A stretch of 64,000 bases of DNA from Camelus bactrianus (lineage: Eukaryota; Chordata; Mammalia; Artiodactyla; Camelidae). The stretch covers positions 8,401,365 through 8,465,364 of the forward strand of contig NC_133543.1 of the NCBI RefSeq assembly GCF_048773025.1, read 5' to 3'. Positions 25,260-35,459 of the stretch are shown here, in pieces. Both the position numbers and the translations under genes were made by a program. Within the stretch, counting starts at the first letter, position 1. Every line of letters starts with the position of its first letter. The notes below the pieces were generated by a model. The model was not told the origin of the DNA and did not search any database. It saw only the letters and a list, made by a program, of their open reading frames with translations.

Positions 25260-26340
25260 GCACAAAGGGAATGGTTTGCAGGAGAAAATTTTTCTCTGTT
25301 TTCTCAGTCTGTTTCCTATCGCCGGTTTGAAATTCCTGCAGATTTCACTGTAAAACCGAGTTGGGGCTAGTGCCTCCCCATATATATGTATGGAGTTGGG
25401 TTTGCAAGTGAAAAGAAACTTTGTGTTCCCAACAAGCTAGGTGAAGCACGGCATTCACACACACATATGTCTCAGAACTGAGCATGTGGAGAGACGTTCG
25501 TTCATCTAGCAAAAAGGGAACGGGTTACAGGAGAAACTTTTACTCTGGTTTCTTAGTCTGTTTCCTAGTGCCGGTTTGAAGTTCCTGCAGTTTTCACTGT
25601 AAAGCCGAGTTGGAGCTAGTGCCTCCCCATATATATGTATGGAGTGGAGTCTGCATGTGAAAAGAAACTTTGTGTTCCCAACAAGCTAGGTGAAGGATGG
25701 CTTTCACACGCACTTATCTCTCAGAACTGAGCATGTGGAGAGATGTTTGTTCATCTAGCACAAAGGGAACGGGTAGCAGGAGAAACTTTTACTCTGGTTT
25801 CTTAGTCTTTTTCCTTGTGCCGGTTTGAAGTTCGTGCAGTTTTCACTGTAAAACCGAGTTGGAGTAAATACCTCCCCATATATATGTATGGAGTGGATTT
25901 TGAAAGTGAAAGGAAACTTTTTGTTCCCAACAAGCTAGGTGAAGGACGGCTTTCACACACACTTATCTGTCAGAACTGAGCATGTGGAGAAACGTTCGTT
26001 CATCTATCACAAAACAACGGGTTGCAAGGAAACTTTTACTCTGTTTTCTCAGTCTGTTTCCTAGTGCCGGTTTGAAGTTCCTGCCGCTTTCTCTGTAAAA
26101 CCTTGTTGGAGCTAGTACCTCCCCATATATATGTATGGAGTGGAGATTGCAAGTGAAAAGAAACTTTGTGTTCCCAACAGGCTAGTTGAAAGACGCCTTT
26201 CACACACACTTATCTCTCAGAACTGAGCATGTGGAGAGACGTTCCTTCATCTAGCACAAAAGGAACGAGTTGCAGGAGAAACTTTTACTCTGGTTTCTCA
26301 GTCTGTTTCCTAGTGCCGGTTTGAATTTCCTGTATTTTTC
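25260..26340 (+). repeat. ~1.1-kb block repeated from 22030-23110
   Basis: Second copy of the X-A-B-C-like block. It shares AGTCTGCATGTG (25648), GGGTAGCAGG, TTCTTAGTCTTTTTCC and CCCAACAGGCTAG (near 26175). Private differences include GCTAGGTGAAGCACGG (near 25440) and GTTACAGG (25525). Confidence 0.82.
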
Positions 26341-26563
26341 ACTGTAAAACCTAGTTGGAGCTAGTGCCTCCCCATATATATTTATGGAGTGGAGTTTGCT
26401 AGTGAAAAGAAACTTTGTGTTCCCAACAAGCTAGGTGAAGGACGGCTTTCACACACACATACCTCTCAGAACTCAGCATGTGGAGAGACGTTCGTTCCTC
26501 TAGCACAAAGGGAACGGGTTGCAGGAGAAACTTTTACTCTGGTTTCTCAGTCTGTTTCCTAGT

Positions 26564-27250
26564 GCCTGTTTGAAGTTCCTGCAGTTTTCACTGTAAAACC
26601 GAGTTGGAGCTAGTACCTCCCCATATATATGTATGGAGTGGAGTTTGCTAGTGAAAAGAAACTTTGTGTTCCCAACAAGCTAGGTGAAGGATGGCTTTCA
26701 CACACACTTATCTGTCAGAACTGAGTATGTGGAGAGAAGTTCGTTCGTCTAGCAAAAATGGAACTGTTTGCAGGAGAAACTTTTACTCTGTTTTCTCAGT
26801 CTGTTTCCTAGTGCCGGTTTGAAGTTCCTGCTGTTTTCACTGTAAAACCGAGTTGGAGCTAGTGCCTCCCCATATATATGTATGTAGTTGGGTTTGCAAG
26901 TGAAAAGAAACTTTGTGTTCCCAACAAGCTAGGTGAAGGACGGCTTTCACACACACATACCTCTCAGAACTGAGCATGTGGAGAGACGTTCGTTCATCTA
27001 GCACAAAAGGAACGGGTTGCAGGAGAAACTTTTTCTCTGTTTTCTCTGTCTGTTTCCTAGTGCCGGTTTGAAGTTACTGCAGATTTCACTGTAAAACCGA
27101 TTTGGATCTAGTACCTCCCCATATATATGTATGGAGTGGAGTTTGCATGTGAAAAGAAACTTTGTGTTCCCAACATGCTAGGTGAAGGACTGCTTTCACA
27201 CACACTTATCTTTCAGAACTGAGCATGTGGAGAAATGTTCGTTCATCTAA
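26564..27250 (+). repeat. Segment shared with 34773-35459
   Basis: Separated by about 8,209 bp (33 monomers). Shared features in order are GTGCCTGTTTGAAG, GAGAGAAGTTCGTTCGTC, TTCCTGCTGTTTTC, GTATGTAGTTGGG, TTTTCTCTGTCTG with GAAGTTACTGCAGATTTC, and GGACTGCTTTC with GGAGAAATGTTCG. The copies have diverged by scattered substitutions, so this is an older event than the 8.7-kb tandem duplication. Confidence 0.78.
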
Positions 27251-30040
27251 CACAAAGGGAACGGATTTCAGGAGCAACTTTTACTCTGGTTTCTCAGTCT
27301 GTTTCTTTGTGCCGGTTTGAACTTCGTGCAGTTTTCACTGTAAAACCGAGTTGGAGCTAGTGCCTCCCCATATATATGTATGGAGTGGATTTTGCAAGTG
27401 AAAAGAAACTTTGTGTTCCCAAAAACCTAGGTGAAGGACGGCTTTCACACACACTTATCTCTCAGAACTGAGCATGTGGAGAGACGTTCGTTCGTCTAGC
27501 AAAAAGGGAACGGGTTGCAGGAGAAACTTTTACTCTGGTTTCTCAGTCTGTTTCCTAGTGCCGGTTTGAAGTTCCTGCAGTTTTCACTGTAAAGCCGAGT
27601 TGGAGCTAGTGCCTCCCCATATAAATGTATGGAGAGGAGTTTGCATGTGAAAAGAAACTTTGTGTTCCCAACAAGCTAGGTGAAGGACGGCTTTCACACA
27701 CACTTATCTTTCAGAACTGAGCATGTGGAGAGATGTTCGTTCATCTAGCACAAAGGGAAGGGGTTACAGGAGAAACTTTTACTATGGTTTCTCAGACTGT
27801 TTCCTTGTGCCGGTTTGAAGTTCGTGCAGTTTTCAATGTAAAACCGATTTGGAGCTAGTACCTCCCCATATATATGTATGGAGTTGGGTTTGCAAGAGAA
27901 AAGAAATTTTGTGTTCCCTACAAGCTAGGTGAAGGACGGCTTTCACACACACTTATCTCAGAACTGAGCATGTGGAGAGACGTTCGTTCCTCTAGCACAA
28001 AGGGAACGGGTTGCAGGAGAAACTTTTACTCTGGTTTATCAGTCTGTTTCCTAGTGCCGGTTTAAAGTTCCTGCAGTTTTCACTGTAAAACCGAGTTGGA
28101 GCTAGTGCCTCCCCATATATATGTATGGAGTGGATTTTGCAAGTGAAAAGAAACTTTGTGTTCCCAAAAACCTAGGTGAAGGACGGCTTTCACACACACT
28201 TATCTCTCAGAACTGAGCATGTGGAGAGACGTTCGTTCATCTAGCACAAAGGGAACGGGTTGCAGCAGAAACTTTTACTCTGGTTTCTCAGTCTGTTTCC
28301 TATTGCCGGTTTGAAGTTCCTACAGTTTTCACTGAAAACCGAGTTGGAGCTAGTCCCTCCCCATATATATGTATGGAGTTGGGTTGGCAAGTGAAAAGAA
28401 ACTTTGTGTTCCCAACAAGCTAGGTGAAGAATGGCTTTCACCCACACTTATCTCTCAGAACTGAGCATGTGGAGAGACGTTCGTTCATCTAGCACAAAGG
28501 GAACGGGTTGCAGGAGAAACTATTACTCTGGTTTCTCAGTCTGTTTCCTAGTGCCGGTTTGAAGTTCCTGCAGTTTTCACTGTAAAACCGAGTTGGAGGT
28601 AGTACCTCCCCTTATATGTGTATGGAGTGGAGTTTGAAATTGAAAAGAATCTTTGTGTTCCCAACAAGCTAGGTGAAGGACGGCTTTCACACACACTTAT
28701 CTCTCAGAACTGAGCATGTGGAGAGACGTTCGTTCATCTGTCACAAAGGGAACGGGTTGCAGGAGAATCTTTTACTCTGGTTTCTCAGTCTGTTTCCTAG
28801 TGCCGGTTTGAAGTACCTACAGTTTTCACTGTAAAACGGAGTTGGAGCTAGTACCTCCCCATATATGTTTATGGAGTGGATTTTGAAATTGAAAAGAATC
28901 TTTTTGTCCCCAACAAGCTAGGTAAAGGACGGCTTTCACACACATTTATCTCTCAGAACTGAGCATGTGGAGAGACGTTCGTTCATCTAGCACAAAGGGA
29001 ACGGGTTGCAGGAGAAATTTTACTCTGGTTTCACAGTCTGTTTCCTAGTGCCGATTTTAAATTCCTGCAGTTTTCACTGTTAAACCGAGTTGGCTAGTAC
29101 CTCCCCATATATATGTATTGAGTGGAGTTTGCAAGTGAAAAGTAACTTTGTGTTCCCAACAAGCTAGTTGAAGAATGGCTTTCACACACACTTATCTCTC
29201 AGAACTGAGCATGTGGAGAGACGTTCGTTCGTCTAGCACAAGGGGAACGGGTTGCAGGAGAAACTTTTACTCTGTTTTTTCAGTCTGTTTCCTAGCGCCG
29301 TTTTGAAGTTCCTGCAGTTTTCACTGTAAAGCCGAGTTGGAGCTAGTGCCTCCCCATATATATGTATGGAGTGGAGTTTGCATGTGAAAAGAAACTTTGT
29401 GTTCCCAACAAGCTAGGTGAAGGACGGCTTTCACACACACTTATCTTTCAGAACTGAGCATGTGGAGAGATGTTCGTTCATCTAGCACCAAGGGAACGGG
29501 TTGCAGGAGAAACTTTTACTCTGGTTTCTCAGTCTGTTTCCTTGTGCCGGTTTGAAGTTCGTGCAGTTTTCACTGTAAAACCGAGTTGGAGCTAATACCT
29601 CCCCTTATATATGTATGGACTGGAATTTGAAAGTGAAAGGAAACTTTATGTTCCCAACAAGCTAGGTGAAGGACGGCTTTCACACACACTTATCTGTCAG
29701 AAATGAGCATGTGGAGAAACGTTCGTTCATCTATCACAAAGGAACGGGTTGCAAGGAAACTTTTACTCTGTTTTCTCAGTCTGTTTCCTAGTGCCGGTTT
29801 GAAGTTCCTGCCGCTTTCTCGGTAAAACCTTGTTGGAGCTAGTACTTCCCCATATATATGTATGGAGTGGAGTTTGCAAGTGAAAAGAAACTTTGTGTTC
29901 CCAACAAGCTAGTTGAAAGACGGCTTTCACAAACACTTATCTCTCAGAACTGAGCATTTGAAGAGACGTTCTTTCATCTAGCAAAAAGGGAACGGGTTGC
30001 AGGAGAAACTTTTACTCTGGTTTCTCAGTCTGTTTCCTAC
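27251..30040 (+). repeat. Mixed monomers; last A-B-C series
   Basis: Holds early forms of the middle-domain classes: CATATAAATGTATGGAGAGG (27620), GCAAGAGAAAAGAAATTTTG (27890) and CCCAAAAACCTAGG (27420, 28165). It also holds a further GGTTGGCAAGTG / GAAATTGAAAAG / TTTATGGAGTGG series (28380-28900) and the last A-B-C-like run (29340-29990). I saw no class B end signature (CTGCCGCTTTCTC) to the right of 29812. Confidence 0.78.
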
Positions 30041-32647
30041 TGCCGGTTTAAAATTCCTGCAGTTTTCACTGTAAAACCGAGTTGGAGCTAGTGCCTCCCC
30101 ATATATATGTATGGAGTGGATTTTGCAAGTGAAAAGAAACTTTGTGTTCCCAAAAACCTAGGTGAAGGACGGCTTTCACACACACTTATCTCTCAGAACT
30201 GAGCATGTGGATAGACGTTCGTTCATCTAGCACAAAGGGAACGGTTTGCAGGAGAAACTTTTACTCTGTTTTCTCTGTCTGTTTCCTAGTGCCGGTTTGA
30301 AGTTCCTGCAGTTTTCACTGTAAAACCGAGTTGGAGCTAGTGCCTCCCCATATATATGTATGGAGTTGGGTTTGCAAGTGAAAAGAAACTTTGTGTTCCC
30401 AACAAGCTAGGTTAAGGACGGCTTTCACACACACATACCTCTCAGAACTGAGCATGTGGAGAGACGTTCGTTCATCTAGCACAAAGGGAACGGGTTGCAG
30501 GAGAAACTTTTACTCTGGTTTCTCAGTCTGTTTCATAGTGCCGGTTTGAAGTTCCTGCAGTTTTCACTGTAAAACCGATTTGGAGCTAGTACCTCCCCAT
30601 ATATATGTATGGAGTGGAATTTGCAAGTGAAAAGAAACTTTGTGTTCCCAACAAGCTAGTTGAAAGACAGTTTTCACACACACTTATCTCTCAGAACTGA
30701 GCATTTGGAGAGACGTTCGTTCATCTAGCAAAAAGGGAACGGATTGCAGGAGAAACTTTTACTCTGGTTTCTCAGTCTGTTTCCTAGTGCCTGTTTGAAG
30801 ATCCTGCAGTTTTCACTGTAAAACCGAGTTGGAGCTAGTGCCTCCCCATATATATGTATGGAGTGGAGTTTGCTAGTGGAAAGAAACTTTGTGTTCCCAA
30901 CAAGCTAGGTGAAGGATGGCTTTCACACGCACTTATCTCTCAGAACTGAGCATGTGGAGAGACGTTCGTTCGTCTAGCAAAAAGGGAACGGTTTGCAGGA
31001 GAAACTTTTACTCTGTTTTCTCAGTCTGTTTCCTAGTGCCGGTTTGAAGTTCCTGCAGTTTTCACTGTAAAACCGAGTAGGAGCTAGTGCCTCCCCATAT
31101 ATATGTACGGAGTTGGGTTTGCAAGTGAAAAGAAACTTTGTGTTCCCAACAAGCTAAGTTAAGGACGGCTTTCACACACACATATCTCTCACAACTGAGC
31201 ATGTGGAGAGACGTTCGTTCATCTACCACAGAGGGAACGGGTTGCAAGAGAAACTTTTACTCTGGTTTCTCAGTCGTTTTCCTAGTGCCGGTTTGTTGTT
31301 CCTGCAGTTTTCACTGTAAAACCGAGTTGGAGCTAGTACCTCCCCATATATATGTATGGATTTGGGTTTGCAAGTGAAAAGAAACTTTGTGTTCCCATGA
31401 AGCTAGGTGAAGGACGGCTTTCACACACACTTATCTCTCAGAACTGAGCATGTGGAGAGACGTTCGTTCATCTAGCACAAAGGGAACGGGTTGCAGGAGA
31501 AACTTTTACTCTGGTTTCTCAGACTGTTTCCTTGTGCCGGTTTGAAGTTTGTGCAGTTTTCAATGTAAAACCGATTTGGAGCTAGTACCTCCCCATATAT
31601 ATGTATGGAGTTGGGTTTGCAAGAGAAAAGAAATTTTGTGTTCCCTACAAGCTAGGTGAAGGACGGCTTTCACACACACTTATCTCTCAGATCTGAGCAT
31701 GTGGAGAGACGTTCGTTCCTCTAGCACAAATTGAACGGGTTGCAGGAGAAACTTTTACTCTGGTTTCTCAGTCTGTTTCCTAGTGCCAGTTTGAAGTTCC
31801 TGCAGTTTTCACTATAAAACCGAGTTAGAGCTAGTGCCTCCCCATATATATGTATGGATTTGGGTTTGCATGTGAAAAGAAACTTTGTGTTCCCAACAAG
31901 CTAGGTGAAGGACGGCTTTCACACACATTTATCTCTCAGATCTGAGCATGTGGAGAGACGTTCGTTCCTCTAGCACAAAGGGATCGGGTTGCAGGAGAAA
32001 CTTTTACTCTGGTTTCTTAGTCTGTTTCCTAGTGCCTGTTTGAAGTTCCTGCAGTTTTCACTGTAAAACCGATTTGGTGCTAGTACCTCCCCATATATAT
32101 GTATGGAGTGGAATTTGCAAGTGAAAAGAAACTTTGTGTTCCCAACAAGCTAGTTGAAAGACGGCTTTCACACACACTTAACTCTCAGAACTGAGCATTT
32201 GGAGAGACGTTCGTTCATCTAGCAAAAAGGGAACGGATTGCAGGAGAAACTTTTACTCTGGTTTCTCAGTCTGTTTCCTAGTGCCTGTTTGAAGTTCCTG
32301 CAGTTTTCACTATAAAACCGAGTTGGAGCTAGTGCCTCCCCATATATATGTACGGAGTTGGGTTTGCAAGTGAAAAGAAACTTTGTGTTCCCAACAAGCT
32401 AAGTTAAGGACGGCTTTCACACACACATATCTCTCAGAACTGAGCATGTGGAGAGACGTTCGTTCATCTAGCACAAAGGGAACGGGTTGCAAGAGAAACT
32501 TTTACTCTGGTTTCTCAGTCGTTTTCCTAGTGCCGGTTTGTTGTTCCTGCAGTTTTCACTGTAAAACCGAGTTGGAGCTAGTACCTCCCCATATATATGT
32601 ATGGATTTGGGTTTGCAAGTGAAAAGAAACTTTGTGTTCCCAAGAAG
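30041..32647 (+). repeat. Monomers with a ~1.2-1.5 kb partial duplication
   Basis: The monomer with GGAATTTGCAAG and GAACGGATTGCAGG occurs near 30575-30830 and again near 32065-32320 (1,494 bp apart). The following class with TGTACGGAGTTGGG, GCTAAGTTAAGG, TCAGTCGTTTTCC and GGTTTGTTGTTCC occurs at about 31080-31450 and 32325-32695 (1,245 bp apart). The second copy therefore lacks the intervening monomer (GTTTGCTAGTGGAAAG, near 30870). Confidence 0.78.
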
Positions 32648-33643
32648 CTAGGTGAAGGACGGCTTTCACACACACTTATCTCTCAGAACTGAGCATGTGG
32701 AGAGACGTTCGTTCATCTAGCACAAAGGGAACGGGTTGCAGGAGAAACTTTTACTCTGGTTTCTCAGTCTGTTTCCTAGTGCCGGTTTGAAGTTCCTGCA
32801 GTTTTCACTGTAAAGCCGATTTGGAGCTAGTGCCTCCCCATATAAATGTATGGAGAGGATTTTGCATGTGAAAAGAAACTTTGTGTTCCCAACAAGCTAG
32901 GTGAAGGACGGCTTTCACACACACTTATCTTTCAGAACTGAGCATGTGGAGAGATGTTCGTTCATCTAGCACAAAGGGAATGGGTTACAGGAGAAACTTT
33001 TACTCTGGTTTCTCAGACTGTTTCCTTGTGCCGGTTTGAAGTTCGTGCAGTTTTCAATGTAAAACCGATTTGGAGCTAGTACCTCCCCATATATATGTAT
33101 GGAGTTGGGTTTGCAAGAGAAAAGAAATTTTGTGTTCCCTACAAGCTAGGTGAAGGACGGATTTCACACACAATTATCTCTCAGATCTGAGCATGTGGAG
33201 AGACGTTCGTTCCTCTAGCACAAAGGGAACGGGTTGCAGGAGAAACTTTTACTCTGGTTTCTCAGTCTGTTTCCTAGTGCCAGTTTGAAGTTCCTGCAGT
33301 TTTCACTATAAAACCGAGTTGGAGCTAGTGCCTCCCCATATATATGTATGGATTTGGGTTTGCAAGTGAAAAGAAACTTTGTGTTCCCAACAAGCTAGGT
33401 GAAGGACGGCTTTCACACACACTTATCTCTCAGATCTGAGCATGTGGAGAGACGTTCGTTCCTCTAGCACAAAGGGAACTGGTTGCAGGTGAAACTTTTA
33501 CTCTGGTTTCTCAGTCTGTTTCCTAGTGCCGGTTTAAAGTTCCTGCAGTTTTCACTGTAAAACCGAGTTGGAGCTAATACCTCCCCATATATATGTATGG
33601 AGTGGATTTTGCAAGTGAAAAGAAACTTTGTGTTCCCAAAAAC
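32648..33643 (+). repeat. 4-monomer unit, copy 1 (996 bp)
   Basis: Markers in order: CATATAAATGTATGGAGAGG with GCATGTG; GTTGGGTTTGCAAGAGAAAAG with GAAATTTTG and TCCCTAC; GATTTGGGTTTGCAAG with GAACTGGTTGCAGGTG; GGATTTTGCAAG with AAAAACCTAGG. The series recurs 996 bp downstream and again inside the second 8.7-kb copy (near 41500-43400). Confidence 0.85.
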
Positions 33644-34690
33644 CTAGGTGAAGGACGGCTTTCACACACACTTATCTCTCAGAACTGAGCATGTGGAGAG
33701 ACGTTCGTTCATCTAGCACAAAGGGAACGGGTTGCAGGAGAAACTTTTACTCTGGTTTCTCAGTCTGTTTCCTAGTGCCGGTTTGAAGTTCCTGCAGTTT
33801 TCACTGTAAAGCCGATTTGGAGCTAGTGCCTCCCCATATAAATGTATGGAGAGGATTTTGCATGTGAAAAGAAACTTTGTGTTCCCAACAAGCTAGGTGA
33901 AGGACGGCTTTCACACACACTTATCTTTCAGAACTGAGCATGTGGAGAGATGTTCGTTCATCTAGCACAAAGGGAATGGGTTACAGGAGAAACTTTTACT
34001 CTGGTTTCTCAGACTGTTTCCTTGTGCCGGTTTGAAGTTCTTGCAGTTTTCAATGTAAAACCGATTTGGAGCTAGTACCTCCCCATATATATGTATGGAG
34101 TTGGGTTTGCAAGAGAAAAGAAATTTTGTGTTCCCTACAAGCTAGGTGAAGGACGGATTTCACACACAATTATCTCTCAGATCTGAGCATGTGGAGAGAC
34201 GTTCGTTCCTCTAGCACAAAGGGAACGGGTTGCAGGAGAAACTTTTACTCTGGTTTCTCAGTCTGTTTCCTAGTGCCAGTTTGAATTTCCTGCAGTTTTC
34301 ACTATAAAACCGAGTTGGAGCTAGTGCCTCCCCATATATACGTATGGATTTGGGTTTGCAAGTGAAAAGAAACTTTGTGTTCCCAACAAGCTAGGTGAAG
34401 GACGGCTTTCACACACACTTATCTCTCAGATCTGAGCATGTGGAGAGACGTTTGTTCCTCTAGCACAAAGGGAACTGGTTGCAGGTGAAACTTTTACTCT
34501 GGTTTCTCAGTCTGTTTCCTAGTGCCGGTTTAAAGTTCCTGCAGTTTTCACTGTAAAACCGAGTTGGAGCTAATACCTCCCCATATATATGTATGGAGTG
34601 GATTTTGCAAGTGAAAAGAAACTTTGTGTTCCCAAAAACCTAGGTGAAGGACGGCTTTCACACACACTTATCTCTCAGAACTGAGCATGT
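33644..34690 (+). repeat. 4-monomer unit, copy 2
   Basis: Direct tandem copy of the previous unit. Noticed differences are GTTCTTGCAG for GTTCGTGCAG, GAATTTCC for GAAGTTCC, TATACGTATGG for TATATGTATGG, and GACGTTTGTTCC for GACGTTCGTTCC. Variant bases at 33643 and 33698 bracket the exchange to 33644-33697. Beyond about 34690 the sequence follows its own path (GGATAGACGTTC, TTCTTAGTC). Confidence 0.83.
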
Positions 34691-34772
34691 GGATAGACGT
34701 TCTTTCATCTAGCACAAAGGGAACGGGTTGCAGGAGAAACTTTTACTCTGGTTTCTTAGTCTTTTTCCTAGT

Positions 34773-35459
34773 GCCTGTTTGAAGTTCCTGCAGTTTTCAC
34801 TGTAAAACCGAGTTGGAGCTAGTACCTCCCCATATATATGTATGGAGTGGAGTTTGCTAGTGAAAAGAAACTTTGTGTTCCCAACAAGCTAGGTGAAGGA
34901 TGGCTTTCACACACACTTATCTCTCAGAACTGAGCATGTGGAGAGAAGTTCGTTCGTCTAGCAAAAAGGGAACGGTTTGCAGGGGAAACTTTTACTCTGT
35001 TTTCTCAGTCTGTTTCCTAGTGCCGGTTTGAAGTTCCTGCTGTTTTCACTGTAAAACCGTGTTGGAGCTAGTGCCTCCCCATATATATGTATGTAGTTGG
35101 GTTTGCAAGTGAAAAGAAACTTTGTGTTCCCAACAAGCTAGGTGAAGGACGGCTTTCACACACACATACCTCTCAGAACTGACAATGTGGAGAGACGTTC
35201 GTTCATCTAGCACAAATGGAACGGGTTGCAGGAGAAACTTTTTCTCTGTTTTCTCTGTCTGTTTCCTAGTGCCGGTTTGAAGTTACTGCAGATTTCACTG
35301 TAAATCCGATTTGGAGCTAGTACCTCCCCATATATATGTATGGAGTGGAGTATGCATGTGAAAAGAAACTTTGTGTTCCCAACAAGCTAGGTGAAGGACT
35401 GCTTTCACACACACTTATCTTTCAGAACTGAGCATGTGGAGAAATGTTCGTTCATCTAG
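34773..35459 (+). repeat. Segment shared with 26564-27250
   Basis: Diverged partner of the earlier segment, with GAGAGAAGTTCG, TTCCTGCTGTTTTC, GTATGTAGTTGGG and GAAGTTACTGCAG in the same order. It is repeated once more at about 43480-44166 by the 8.7-kb duplication. It shows that the left and middle domains once exchanged sequence. Confidence 0.75.
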
